Counted from the first letter of the stretch, positions 1-9,033 are shown. The stretch: DNA of 64,000 nt from Marmoricola sp. URHB0036 (GCF_000426045.1 NZ_AUEP01000004.1:248001-312000), one strand, 5' to 3'. The notes: generated by a model not told the origin, from the letters alone. Numbers and translations: made by a program.

Positions 1-63
1 GCTCGTGGGCAGGCCGATGTAGCCCAGCCCGATGACGGCCACGCCACGCTCGTAGGACGTCAC
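1..63 (-). CDS. wecC: UDP-N-acetyl-D-mannosamine dehydrogenase, N-terminus only (partial)
   Basis: The first 21 codons of a gene that runs off the left edge. The reading starts at GTG (complement of 61-63) and contains VAVIGLGYIGLP, the Rossmann dinucleotide-binding start of UDP-glucose/UDP-ManNAc/GDP-mannose dehydrogenases. The start overlaps the wecB stop by 3 bases (GTGA), so the two are translationally coupled. After an epimerase that makes UDP-ManNAc, the expected role is NAD-dependent oxidation to UDP-ManNAcA. The fragment alone cannot separate this from other nucleotide-sugar dehydrogenases; the neighbour decides the call. Confidence 0.72.
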   Translation of the reverse strand, partial: MTSYERGVAVIGLGYIGLPTS

Positions 64-1253
64 GGGCGCCCCTGGGCGGTCACCGGCTCCGCTGCCGGCG
101 CATCCAGGTCAGCGACCACGAACGGCTCGGGCATGGGGCCCAGGCCCAGCAAGAAACGGATCGCGCCCGTGCTCCGCCGAGCGGCCTCCCCGTCGCCGTA
201 GGGGTTCACGGCCCGCGCCATCTCGGCGTACGCCGTGGGGTCGTCGAGAAGACGCTCGATCTCGTGGGCCACTCGTTGCCGGTCGGTGCCGATCAGCCGC
301 ACGACTCCGGCCTCGACTCCCTCCGGGCGCTCGGTGGTGTCGCGCAGCACCAGGACCGGCTTGCCGAAGCTCGGCGCCTCCTCCTGCACGCCGCCGGAGT
401 CGGTGACGACGAGCCGGCACCGGGCCATCAGGTGGGCGAACTCGGCGTAGGCGAGCGGCTCGGTCAGGATCACGTTGGGCAGCTCGCCGAGGGCAGGCTG
501 CACGGCGTCACGCACCACCGAGTTGCGATGCAGCGGGAGCAGTACGTCGAGCTCGGGATGGTCCCGGGCGACATCACCGATGGCCGCCACTGCCTGCTGC
601 ATGGGCTCTCCCCATGACTCGCGGCGATGGGTGGTCACCAGCACAAGCGGCCGGTCGCGACCCAGGGACGCCACCCGCTCGTCGGTGAACGCGACCGGCT
701 GCTGCACCGCCCACTGCAGGGCGTCGACGACGGTGTTGCCGGTGACCAGGATCGTCGCCGGATCGACCGACTCGAGCTCGAGGTTGCGTCGGGCCGTCGC
801 GGTCGGCGCCAGGTGCAGCGACGTGACGACACCGGTCAGCCGGCGGTTCGCCTCCTCGGGGAACGGCGAGCGGAGGTTGCCGGTGCGCAGGCCGGCCTCC
901 AGGTGGACCACGGGGACGCCGGCCAGGAACGCGGCGAGCGACGCGGCGAAGGCACTGGTGGTGTCGCCCTGCACCACCACGGCGTCCGGTCGCTCGGCCT
1001 CTAGCACGCGCTCGAGCTCACTCAGGACCGCCCGCGCCACCGCGTTGGGGGTGGCTCCGTGGCTCATCAGGTCGAGGTCGACGTCCGGCGTGATCCGGAA
1101 GAAGGAGTGGACCTGGTCGAGCATCTCCCGGTGCTGACCGGTGACGACCACCTGCGTGCGGAGGTCGCCGTCGGCACGCAGGGCGCGCACGAGTGGGGCG
1201 AGCTTGATCGCTTCGGGACGGGTGCCGTAGACGACCAGGATGTGCTTCCGCAT
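60..1253 (-). CDS. wecB: UDP-N-acetylglucosamine 2-epimerase (non-hydrolysing)
   Basis: 397 aa, the usual length for the family. It interconverts UDP-GlcNAc and UDP-ManNAc in the cytoplasm and supplies ManNAc or ManNAcA units for surface glycopolymers. Family signatures are present: GTRPEA at residues 10-15, HLEAGLRTG at 117-125, HRRES at 209-213 and DSGGVQEE at 285-292, the UDP-binding region of this GT-B-like fold. The ATG is preceded by a GAGGAGGG ribosome site. It is the second-last visible gene of a minus-strand polysaccharide operon, 34 bp after the upstream glycosyltransferase and overlapping wecC. The family call is firm. Whether ManNAc, ManNAcA or a further derivative enters the polymer cannot be read here. 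Confidence 0.95.
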   Translation of the reverse strand: MRKHILVVYGTRPEAIKLAPLVRALRADGDLRTQVVVTGQHREMLDQVHSFFRITPDVDLDLMSHGATPNAVARAVLSELERVLEAERPDAVVVQGDTTSAFAASLAAFLAGVPVVHLEAGLRTGNLRSPFPEEANRRLTGVVTSLHLAPTATARRNLELESVDPATILVTGNTVVDALQWAVQQPVAFTDERVASLGRDRPLVLVTTHRRESWGEPMQQAVAAIGDVARDHPELDVLLPLHRNSVVRDAVQPALGELPNVILTEPLAYAEFAHLMARCRLVVTDSGGVQEEAPSFGKPVLVLRDTTERPEGVEAGVVRLIGTDRQRVAHEIERLLDDPTAYAEMARAVNPYGDGEAARRSTGAIRFLLGLGPMPEPFVVADLDAPAAEPVTAQGRP

Positions 1254-1287
1254 GGGCCTGCCCTCCTCACGTCCGCGTCCCGAGACA

Positions 1288-3306
1288 TCAGGACCGTAAC
1301 GCAGCCCTCGCGCCTGACTGGTCGAGCAGGTCGCGCAACCGGCGTTCGAATCCGGGCGCGTCGGTGTCCTGCATCGTCCACACCTGCGGCGGATGCTGGC
1401 CGGCGGAGATCATCCGGGCCAGCTGCCCACCCTCGTGGAGGAGGACGACGTCGAGGTGCCGCGCCAGGGAGAGGAGCTCCGTCAGCGGCACCAGAGGGCG
1501 CACCGCGAAGACGTCGCCGAGACCGGCCCGCGTGACCTCGAGGCGCCGCTGGTCCCAGTCGCTCGTGAACACGTGCACGCGGATGCGTCGGCGGTCGCGC
1601 GGCGCCGTCCGGCGTACGACGTCCATCAGGTCGCCCAGCCTCGGGTCGGACCCCCAGGGTTCGAGGTGGCAGATGTCGATGACGCCGCTGCCGGAGACGT
1701 CGTACGTCGACTCCACGAGCGGGACGGACGTCAGCTCGTCGACCCGGGACAGCAGCCGGACGCGGTCGGCGAGGGCACTGTCACGGCAGTCGGCGAGCAT
1801 CGCCTCCAGGCCCTCGCGCTCGCCGAACGACAGCTGGTCGGCCAGGGCAAAGGTCACCAGCTGCACGAACTCGCCCAGCCCACACTCGGGGAGCTCGACG
1901 CCCTGCTCGTGCAGCGCGCGCCGCAGCTCACGGCCGAGCGCGTCCTCGGGAGCGGGGGTGTCGTCGACGGCGAAGGCACCGGGGTCGGACAGGTCGGCGA
2001 CCCAGAGCCGCTCCGGGCGACGCACCTTGAGCAGCGCTGCCGCGGCGTGGGTGGCCAGAGCCGTGGGACCGCTGTGCACGCGGCGGTAGGCGCCCTTGTC
2101 CTTCTCCCATGCCGCAGCCTGCTCCTCCACCTGCCAGGCGAACCGGCTGATCGAGGACCAACGGTCGGCGCCAGAAACCGCGTCGAGGAGCCGACGCCGA
2201 TCGACGAACTCCTCGGCCACCCGGTCCGAGCCGCGGTCGAGGACGGCGAACTCCCCGTCCTCGTTGCCGATCACGTCGGAGACGACCGCGCGACCGCGCA
2301 GGCGGATCGCCGGCAGCAGAGCGCTGGTGTCGAGGTGTCCTGACACCGTGCACATGAGGGTGAGGTCGCGGCCGAGTCCCTGGTTGGCCGAGCGCCACGG
2401 CACCCTGGCCAGCCCGCGGCCGCGAGCGTCGAGGACCACCCGGTGGTGCTCGTCGGGACGTTCGCGGAGATAACGGTTCATCCACTCGGCCTGCCCCACC
2501 CGCATCAGGTGTGCCACCCGCGCCACCACCGGGTCCTCGGTCTCGACCCGTTCGAGCGCGGCCAGGCAGTCGAGCCGCTGCGTCACCAGGAACTCGTAGT
2601 CGGCACTCTGGCGGCCGAGGCTGCCCTCCCGCAGGGAGCGGCAGTAGGCGACCTGCTCCTCGGTGCTGACGACGTGCAGCCGGAAGGGGTGACGGTTCAG
2701 CAGCTCGAGCCAGTAGACGAAGTCCTCGCCGCTGCGCAGGTTCTCGTCGTAGCGCAGGCTCCGGGCGATCCGGGTGGGCAGCAGCTTGCCGGCATTGAAG
2801 GAGATGGCGGCGACGACCTTGTCGCTGGACACCGTGCGCCCGGCGTACGGCAGCAGCCTGCGGCTCGCGTAGTTGTCGAAGTCGAGGTCACCGATCGGCG
2901 CCGTGCCGTCGTCGTGCCTGGCGCTGACCAGGGCGACCGGTACGACGCCCTCGCGCGCATGCCGCAACAGCACCTCGAGGAAGGGCGGCGTGATCCAGTC
3001 GTCGTCGTCGACGTAGGTGACATAGCTGCCGCGGGCCGCCCCCAGCCCGACGTTGCGCGCGTGCCCGAGCCCGCCCTGGCTGAGCTCGACCAGGCGCACC
3101 TGGAGGCTCGGGTGGGCGCGAGCGAACTCCCGGACCACGGCCGGCGTGGCGCACGGCGGTCCGTTCTGGACGACCAGCACCTCGAACCGCTCGGGAGGGA
3201 GGGTCTGGGTCGCCAGCGAGTCCAGGCAGCGGCCGATGCGGTCGGCGCCGTCGTACGTCGTGACCATCACGGTCACCTCAGGCACGGCGCGTACTGGTCC
3301 CGACAC
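1288..3306 (-). CDS. GT2 glycosyltransferase fused to a degenerate GT-B-like domain
   Basis: 672 aa, GTG start. Residues 10-240 are a GT2 (GT-A) domain: VTVMVTTYDGADR at the N-terminus and an acidic YVDDDDW motif at 100-103, expected to bind the metal-nucleotide sugar. The remaining roughly 400 residues resemble the C-terminal half of the paralogue at 5925-8036. There they look like a GT-B transferase, but here the donor-site part is weakly preserved (it ends ...HLDVVLLHEGGQ...). No membrane segment is evident, so it should act on the inner membrane face. It lies 13 bp after the GH16 gene and 34 bp before wecB in the same operon. Family-level confidence is good; donor, acceptor and activity of the second domain are unknown. 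Confidence 0.8.
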   Translation of the reverse strand: MSGPVRAVPEVTVMVTTYDGADRIGRCLDSLATQTLPPERFEVLVVQNGPPCATPAVVREFARAHPSLQVRLVELSQGGLGHARNVGLGAARGSYVTYVDDDDWITPPFLEVLLRHAREGVVPVALVSARHDDGTAPIGDLDFDNYASRRLLPYAGRTVSSDKVVAAISFNAGKLLPTRIARSLRYDENLRSGEDFVYWLELLNRHPFRLHVVSTEEQVAYCRSLREGSLGRQSADYEFLVTQRLDCLAALERVETEDPVVARVAHLMRVGQAEWMNRYLRERPDEHHRVVLDARGRGLARVPWRSANQGLGRDLTLMCTVSGHLDTSALLPAIRLRGRAVVSDVIGNEDGEFAVLDRGSDRVAEEFVDRRRLLDAVSGADRWSSISRFAWQVEEQAAAWEKDKGAYRRVHSGPTALATHAAAALLKVRRPERLWVADLSDPGAFAVDDTPAPEDALGRELRRALHEQGVELPECGLGEFVQLVTFALADQLSFGEREGLEAMLADCRDSALADRVRLLSRVDELTSVPLVESTYDVSGSGVIDICHLEPWGSDPRLGDLMDVVRRTAPRDRRRIRVHVFTSDWDQRRLEVTRAGLGDVFAVRPLVPLTELLSLARHLDVVLLHEGGQLARMISAGQHPPQVWTMQDTDAPGFERRLRDLLDQSGARAALRS

Positions 3307-3319
3307 GAGGTTCAGGGTG

Positions 3320-4693
3320 TCATCCCCAGGTGTGGACCCAGTCCACCGACATGGACGTGGAGCTCGACTTCATGGCCTTCAGCTCGTAGTCGGAGGTGAG
3401 CAGGCTGAGCACGAGCTCCTCGGTGCCGCTCGCCACCCGGGGCTGGGCCGTCGAGAAGGTCGGGATGCCGTCGACCCGGAAGACGTAGCCCGCCGGGGAC
3501 CACTGCACCGAGTAGACGTGCCACCCGTTGGACGGCGTCCGCCCCGCACCCAGGGCCGACTTCGCGGTGGTCTGGATGCCACCCGAGGTCGCCGTGCTGG
3601 AGCCCGTGGTGGCATGGACGAAGTTGCTGAGGCCGCCGTCGGTGCGGCCGTCGCCGAAGTACTCGGCCACGTCGATCTCCACACCGTTGGCCGCGTCCGC
3701 GCCGGCGGCCTGCATCCAGAACGAGCCGTGGGAGCCGGCTGCCTTCTGGAACAGCACGCGTGCGGCGTAGTACCCGTAGGGGCCGAAGGTTCGGCTCGGC
3801 GTCGCGCCCGCGGTCCCGATCATGCCGTTGTGCCAGAAGCCGTTCGGGCAGCTGGTGGTCGTCGGGTTGACGGCCTGCTTCTCGGCTCGCAACGTGACGG
3901 TCCCGTTGCCGAAGGTGACCATGTCGGGGTCGGTCTGGGCGCAGGTGCGCAGGCCACCCGGGAGCTGGGTGCGCGTCGCCCAGTTGGTGCTGCTCGTCGG
4001 GTCGGTGAACTCGTCACCGAACGAGCTCGAGACGGAGCTCGACTGCGAGGACCCACTGACGAGGTTTGCGGCCCCGGACCCCGGCGCGGCGACCACCCGG
4101 AAGGTCTCCGGTGACCCCGACGAGTCGGGGGCCGGCGCGAAGGTCGCCACTCCGGCGGAGCTCTGCTTCGCGGTGGCCACCTTGGTCCAGGCCCCGTTCG
4201 TCAGGCGGTAGAGGTCGACCGGGGTCCCGGGACGGGCGGGCACGAACAGCGCGGTGGCCGAGGCGATCGTGCTCCCGGTGTAGGCGTCCCGGACCGGTGC
4301 GCCGAACGTCAGGCTCGGGCGCACCCCGGTGACGTGCACGACGTTCGAGCTGCGGGCGGGGTACTTCCGCTTCTTGATCTTCACCAGTGGTGCCACGACT
4401 CGGTAGGGGGTGTTGGTCGCGGTCGCACGCACGGCGAAGGTGTACCTCCCGTAGAGAGCCGTCCTCGCCGCCTTCACCCGCACCCACCGTCCACCGAGGA
4501 GCTTCTGCAGCACCACCGTCCGCTTGGCCGGGGGCACCGCCCCTGCGACCGTGACCACCTCGCCGACGACCGGCACCGGTCGGGACACGCGGGCGGCGAA
4601 CGCCGCTGCAGATGCGGTCGGCTGCGTCAGTCCGACCAGGACGACGCTCAGGATCGTCAGGGCCAGGACCGAGACGAGCGGGCGAGATTTCAT
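3320..4693 (-). CDS. secreted glycoside hydrolase family 16 protein
   Basis: 457 aa from the ATG that opens a clear Sec signal peptide (MKSRPLVSVLALTILSVVLV, then TASAAA). An open frame continues upstream, but this start gives the export signal. A beta-rich Ig/SLAP-like region (about 35-200) precedes a GH16 jelly-roll domain (about 215-457). The catalytic motif EIDVAE is intact, with Glu339 as nucleophile and Glu344 as acid/base. GH16 enzymes cut beta-1,3/1,4-glucans, galactans and related exopolysaccharides, and some act as transglycosylases. Sitting among glycosyltransferase genes, this one is likely to trim or remodel the polymer the operon makes. The substrate is not predictable. Confidence 0.85.
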   Translation of the reverse strand: MKSRPLVSVLALTILSVVLVGLTQPTASAAAFAARVSRPVPVVGEVVTVAGAVPPAKRTVVLQKLLGGRWVRVKAARTALYGRYTFAVRATATNTPYRVVAPLVKIKKRKYPARSSNVVHVTGVRPSLTFGAPVRDAYTGSTIASATALFVPARPGTPVDLYRLTNGAWTKVATAKQSSAGVATFAPAPDSSGSPETFRVVAAPGSGAANLVSGSSQSSSVSSSFGDEFTDPTSSTNWATRTQLPGGLRTCAQTDPDMVTFGNGTVTLRAEKQAVNPTTTSCPNGFWHNGMIGTAGATPSRTFGPYGYYAARVLFQKAAGSHGSFWMQAAGADAANGVEIDVAEYFGDGRTDGGLSNFVHATTGSSTATSGGIQTTAKSALGAGRTPSNGWHVYSVQWSPAGYVFRVDGIPTFSTAQPRVASGTEELVLSLLTSDYELKAMKSSSTSMSVDWVHTWG

Positions 4694-4815
4694 GGCGAGG
4701 GGGCTCCGGAGATAGCGACCACCACGCCGACTGCAGCGACGCGACGTACGGCGACATTCAACCCTGCGCGCGGCCACAACGCGGCAAAACGACCAAATTT
4801 CGAGCCGCCGGGGTC
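4694..4815. other. intergenic spacer between the two GH16 genes
   Basis: 122 bp with no gene. The segment around 4783-4802 is AT-richer than its surroundings. A separate promoter for the secreted GH16 gene is possible, but no convincing -35/-10 pair was found. Confidence 0.3.
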
Positions 4816-5928
4816 TCAGTGTTGCCAGGCACGTACCCAGTCGACCTTCATCGTCGACGTCGTGGTGTTGAGCGCGGGCAGCTCCCAGTCGGAGGTGAGC
4901 AGGCTGAGGACGACGTACTCGCGGACCGCCACGCGCGCCTTGCTGGTCCGCATGGTCACGTGCCCGTCCATCCGGAAGACGTAGCCGCCGGGGTACCACT
5001 CGACCGACCACACGTGCCAGCCGGAGGACGGGGTGCGCCGCTTGCCCAACAGCTTCTTCACCGAGCGTCGGTTGCCGCCCACGCTGGTGAGCGCGCCCGT
5101 GGAGGAGGTCTTGTGGATGAAGCTGCTGATGCCGCCGTCGGACCGGTGGTCACCGAAGTACTCCGCCACGTCGATCTCGGCTCCGCCGCTCTCGGCCGCC
5201 TGCATCCAGAACGCGCCGTGCTGGCCGCGGCCGGCCTGGAACTTCAGACGTGCCGCGAACAGGCCATAACGCGCGCTGAACCCGGGCGTCGGCTCCCCGG
5301 TGCCGATCATGGCGTTCTTGAACACGCCGTGAGGACAGGCCCGCGTCTTTCCGCCGACGCGCCTGATCCCGAGGACCGCCTGCCCACTGCGCACGTGCAC
5401 CAGGGCAGGACCAGGAGTCGCACACTGGCGCCGTCCGGTCGCTTCCTGCACGCGGGTGCGCCACTTGCCGGGGTCGAGGCGGGTGCCGGCGAACTCGTCA
5501 CCCCAGACCTTGCGCCAGCGTGTGGAGGGCGTGGCCACCCGCGAGACCAGGCGACCACCGCGCCCGGACACGCTCACGGCGCGGTACTTCTGGCCGATCG
5601 ACGTCGTCGGACTGAGCGCGAAGGCGAACGTGCCGGCGCGGCTCTGCCGGCCGGAGATGGCCGTGCGCCAGACCGCTCCGTCCCAGCGCTGGATGCTGAC
5701 CCAGGCGCGCGGTCGGCGCGGCGAGAACGTGGCCACGCTCGCCACGAACGGCAGCCGGCTCAGCTGGATCGTGGCCCGAGCCGGCTTCGACCTCGCCGCA
5801 GCAGACGAGCTGGTCGCCGCGTTCGCGGGCTCGCGCCGGCCGGACTCGTCGTCCAGCTGCCCGCAGGCACTCAGCGCCGAGACGCACCCGAAGACCATGG
5901 ACATCAGCCAGGCCGTTCGCTTCTTCAT
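4816..5928 (-). CDS. GH16 family lipoprotein
   Basis: 370 aa. The N-terminus MKKRTAWLMSMVFGCVSALS is a lipoprotein signal with lipobox ALSAC, Cys22 being the lipidation site. A Ser/Ala linker follows, then a small beta domain (about 50-130) and a GH16 domain (about 135-370) with EIDVAEYFGD, catalytic Glu251 and Glu256. It is clearly paralogous to the secreted enzyme downstream: the catalytic strand and the C-terminal SLLTSD-to-VDWV segment match. The pair therefore provides one membrane-tethered and one released version of the activity. Its ATG overlaps the stop of the upstream glycosyltransferase (ATGA). Cleavage or transglycosylation of the locus polymer is the likely role; the substrate is unknown. 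Confidence 0.87.
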   Translation of the reverse strand: MKKRTAWLMSMVFGCVSALSACGQLDDESGRREPANAATSSSAAARSKPARATIQLSRLPFVASVATFSPRRPRAWVSIQRWDGAVWRTAISGRQSRAGTFAFALSPTTSIGQKYRAVSVSGRGGRLVSRVATPSTRWRKVWGDEFAGTRLDPGKWRTRVQEATGRRQCATPGPALVHVRSGQAVLGIRRVGGKTRACPHGVFKNAMIGTGEPTPGFSARYGLFAARLKFQAGRGQHGAFWMQAAESGGAEIDVAEYFGDHRSDGGISSFIHKTSSTGALTSVGGNRRSVKKLLGKRRTPSSGWHVWSVEWYPGGYVFRMDGHVTMRTSKARVAVREYVVLSLLTSDWELPALNTTTSTMKVDWVRAWQH

Positions 5929-8036
5929 GTGGAAACCCGCTCCCGAACCAGCTCACGAAGCACAGCGACCGCTTGGTCGACGTCCCCGAGGGTCGACTCG
6001 TACTCGAACTGCAGCGAGCTCATCACACTACCCGGCTCGGCGATCGCCCAGATCGGCGTACCGCTGCCGCGATAGTCGGACAGCTTCGAGGGCAGGTAGG
6101 GATTGACGTCGTGGGACCCGGACGTGCGGGCGTCGTCGAGCACCAGGACGTCGAAGTGGGTGGTGAGGTTGAGGAACTCGAGGACCGGGCGGTAGTGGTG
6201 AGCGGTGACCGTGCCGGCCAGGCCCAGCCGGGCCAGCTCGAGCGTGAGCCGGGACGGGTCGGGGGTGTAGACGCGCAGGCGCAGCCGCTCGCGTTCGTCC
6301 TGGCGAAGCCGTAGCAGCGCCTGGACGAGGTCGCCCAGGTGGCGCGTCTGGTAGAACGCCCCGAAGTACGCCAGCTGCACCGCGTCATCGGTGCGGTCGA
6401 GATCGACCGGTGCGAGCTCGTAGAAAGGGCGCGGAAGTACGGGATGAGCGTGCACCTGTGAGATCTCCATCGCCCGCTGCGCCAGCGCGGGGTCCTCGCA
6501 GTGCTCGATCATCAGCCGGCGTTGCTGGTCGTTGGTGAAGGTGATCTCGTCGGCCAGTGCGTAGACGAGGCGCTCGACCCACTCGAAGAGTCGCAGACCC
6601 TCCTCCGGGCGGAGCACCGGTTGGTGGCCGGCAGCGCACATGGCGTCGGCCAGCTCGTGGGAGAGCCAGTCCCAGGCGACCTCGTCGGGTCGCTCCTCGC
6701 CGAAGATGTTGAACCGCATCGGGTCGGAGAACTCCGCCGTCCAGCGGATCTCGGGCCGACGTGCCTTGACCAGCGCGGCCGCGTAGTGCGAGGAGACCGC
6801 CATGGCCCGGCTGTACAGCGTGGCGTAGGAGCCCTGCTCGGCCTCCCACCGGTCGACGGTGGCGACCGCCTCCTTCGCGAACCGCGACAGGTGTGTCCAG
6901 CCGGTGAAGCTGGCTGTCCCCCGGACCACGTGGTGGCGGCCCAGGAACTCACCGGGGACACGGAGCGACAGCGGGTCCACGTCGCGGATCCACGACAGGT
7001 CGTGGCTCACCACGTCGGTCACCACTCCCCGGCCGCGGATGCGCTTGGCGGCGACCAGACCGCTGGTGTCGTTGTCGGGTGGGAAGCAGTAGCAGATGGC
7101 GAGGTCGCGGGCCAGCCCGGCGTTCACCGTCGACCACGGCACCTCGCGCACGCCCATCGTCTCGGCCTCCGCCACGACGCGGGGACGTTGGTCCGGGTGG
7201 GCGCGGAGATGGCTGTTGATCCCGGACGCCAGGTCCTCGGCCACCGCGCGGGCCACTCGCGCCACGGAGGGGTCGGTGCGCGGCACGCCCTCGAGAGCCC
7301 GCATGCACTCGAGTCGTCGTACGACGTCGAAGAACCCGTCATCACCCTGGCTGCTGCTCGGGCGCGTCATGCGGTGGTACGTCGCGTCGTCGCCGGCTCG
7401 CAGCACGCGGAAACGGAACTGCCGTTGCGCGAACAGGGACAGCCAGTAGGCGTGGTCCGCACCGCTGCGCAGGCCGGGGTCGACGACTGCGGAGCGGGCG
7501 AGCTCGGTGCTCACCAGGGTGCCGGTGTGGGAGCCGAACAACGCAGGCAGCTCGCTGGCCAGCAGCGTCCGACCTGCGACGCGCCGAAGAGCGGGGTCGG
7601 TCGACCCACGCCCGTCCGGTTCGGCGACCACCGCCACCGTCACGACGCCCGGATCGGCTTCCTCGAGCAAGGCCTCGAGGTAGTCAGGGCCCGGGCGGTC
7701 GTCGGGGTCGACGACGGTCAGGTAGTCGCCCCGCGCGGCCGCGATGCCGACGTTGCGCGCCTGGCCTTCGTCGGGCCCGCGCGCCTCCACCATGCGGAGG
7801 TTCAGGCGGGAGTGCTTCGCTCGCAGATCGTCCACCAGCGCGGGGATCTCGGCATCGTTGCCCGGGTGGACGACGACCACCTCGACGCGGTCTGGGGACA
7901 CCGTCTGCGCCACGAGCGAGGCGAGGCACTCGCGCACTCGCTGCGCGCCTCGGAACGTCGGGACCACTACGCTGACCGATGGACTCACCAGCCGCGGGGC
8001 GGGTGAGGTAGATCCTCCACCACGGGTGATCCCCAC
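5925..8036 (-). CDS. dual-domain glycosyltransferase (GT2 plus GT4-like GT-B)
   Basis: 703 aa from GTG 8036, chosen because AAAGGAGG lies at 8040-8047 just upstream; GTG 7988 (687 aa) is the alternative. The N-terminal GT2 domain opens VSVVVPTFRGAQR and has a VVDPDD metal-binding motif. The C-terminal 400 residues end in a GT-B C-lobe: LAYFGAFYQTRHLGDLVQAL is a strand/helix typical of GT4, followed by LPSKLSDYRGSGTPIWA, a sugar-nucleotide grip. The fusion could add two sugars in turn, or alternate to build a polymer. It is probably the first gene of the operon, divergent from 8079. No transmembrane segment is seen. The order GT-A then GT-B is clear; specificity is unknown. Confidence 0.82.
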   Translation of the reverse strand: MGITRGGGSTSPAPRLVSPSVSVVVPTFRGAQRVRECLASLVAQTVSPDRVEVVVVHPGNDAEIPALVDDLRAKHSRLNLRMVEARGPDEGQARNVGIAAARGDYLTVVDPDDRPGPDYLEALLEEADPGVVTVAVVAEPDGRGSTDPALRRVAGRTLLASELPALFGSHTGTLVSTELARSAVVDPGLRSGADHAYWLSLFAQRQFRFRVLRAGDDATYHRMTRPSSSQGDDGFFDVVRRLECMRALEGVPRTDPSVARVARAVAEDLASGINSHLRAHPDQRPRVVAEAETMGVREVPWSTVNAGLARDLAICYCFPPDNDTSGLVAAKRIRGRGVVTDVVSHDLSWIRDVDPLSLRVPGEFLGRHHVVRGTASFTGWTHLSRFAKEAVATVDRWEAEQGSYATLYSRAMAVSSHYAAALVKARRPEIRWTAEFSDPMRFNIFGEERPDEVAWDWLSHELADAMCAAGHQPVLRPEEGLRLFEWVERLVYALADEITFTNDQQRRLMIEHCEDPALAQRAMEISQVHAHPVLPRPFYELAPVDLDRTDDAVQLAYFGAFYQTRHLGDLVQALLRLRQDERERLRLRVYTPDPSRLTLELARLGLAGTVTAHHYRPVLEFLNLTTHFDVLVLDDARTSGSHDVNPYLPSKLSDYRGSGTPIWAIAEPGSVMSSLQFEYESTLGDVDQAVAVLRELVRERVST

Positions 8037-8078
8037 ATTCCTCCTTTCGGGTCGCCTTCCACAGCCAGGGAGTTCCAC

Positions 8079-9029
8079 GTGACGATAGACGATGGCCGCG
8101 GCACCCACCGTCGCGTCGCGGTGGGCCACAGCCGCGAGTCGGCTGCCGCTGCGTTCGGTCGACAGGACGCGGACCTGTTCGTCACCAGCTATGCCGACCT
8201 CGAGGAGGAGGTCGACCCCGACCAGCTGGTGGAGCTCGGCCTCGTCCTCGACGGGGACTTCACCGCGGCGCTGGAGGCCGCCTGTGCCCGGCTCGTCGCC
8301 GGCGGTGCGGCGCTGCGCATCGCCGTACGACCCGGTGCGCACGCCGGCCTGGACGACCTGCTCGATCGGAGCGGCGTCACCATCACCGACGCGGAGCGTG
8401 TCGACGAGTCGGTGCTGCTGAGCCTGGCGCCGTCCACCGCTGACCACACGGGTCAGGTCGGCGCGGTCCTGGCGGCGCTCGACGCCGGCGCAGACGCGGG
8501 CACCGACGCTGCGCCGGAGCGGCCGGTGCAGCGTTCGGTCCACCACGTCGGCAAGAGCCGGCCGACGCCGAAGCTGCTGTCGACGCTGGCCCGGGCCGAC
8601 CGCTGGCGCGCGAGTCGGCGGCGACGGCTGGTTCTCGGCGTGACCGCGCTGGTGGTCGTGCTGGCGCTGCTCCTGCCCGGGCTGCTGCCGGACTCACCCC
8701 AGGTGCTGGTGAGCATCGCGCTACCGCTCCTGATCGTGCTGGTCGCGGTCGGTACGGCGGTGACGGCGTACACCGTGCTGCTGCTGGCCCGGCAGGTGCA
8801 CGTGCAGACCGGTCGACTGGAGCGGATGCTGCTGCGCAACCGCGAGGTCGTGCACGAGCGCTCCACCGCGCTGGCCAAGCGCCTCGACGCCGTGGAGGAG
8901 GCGCAGTCGCGGCTGCCGTTCCTGGAGCAGTACGTCGAGGCGGTGGCCGAGGGCAGCGCGGCCTCCTCGACGCGCCTGCGCGACCTGCTCGACCGGCTCG
9001 ATGCCGAGGACGCCACCGCGCGCGACTAG
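8079..9029 (+). CDS. unknown membrane protein with two TM segments and a C-terminal coiled coil
   Basis: 316 aa, not recognised. GTG start with CAGGGA upstream. Residues 25-120 form a compact, probably alpha/beta, cytoplasmic region. 184-203 and 208-236 are two strongly hydrophobic helices making a hairpin. 240-312 is a charged heptad-rich helix (LERMLLRNREV...RLRDLLDRLDAED) that should form a coiled coil. It is divergently transcribed from the polysaccharide operon with only 42 bp between starts, so both may share control. The topology recalls chain-length or assembly regulators of polysaccharide export, but no Wzz proline-rich motif is present, so that is only a possibility. Confidence 0.6.
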   Translation: MTIDDGRGTHRRVAVGHSRESAAAAFGRQDADLFVTSYADLEEEVDPDQLVELGLVLDGDFTAALEAACARLVAGGAALRIAVRPGAHAGLDDLLDRSGVTITDAERVDESVLLSLAPSTADHTGQVGAVLAALDAGADAGTDAAPERPVQRSVHHVGKSRPTPKLLSTLARADRWRASRRRRLVLGVTALVVVLALLLPGLLPDSPQVLVSIALPLLIVLVAVGTAVTAYTVLLLARQVHVQTGRLERMLLRNREVVHERSTALAKRLDAVEEAQSRLPFLEQYVEAVAEGSAASSTRLRDLLDRLDAEDATARD

Positions 9030-9033
9030 GTGA

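Noticed and set aside
4694-5011. Upstream extension of the secreted GH16 protein to 5011
   Set aside because: It overlaps the GH16 lipoprotein gene and would bury the signal peptide.
7985-8038. 17-codon frame starting ATG 8038, right after AAAGGAGG
   Set aside because: The ribosome site is too close to that ATG, and the frame ends at once; the site more likely serves GTG 8036 of the glycosyltransferase.
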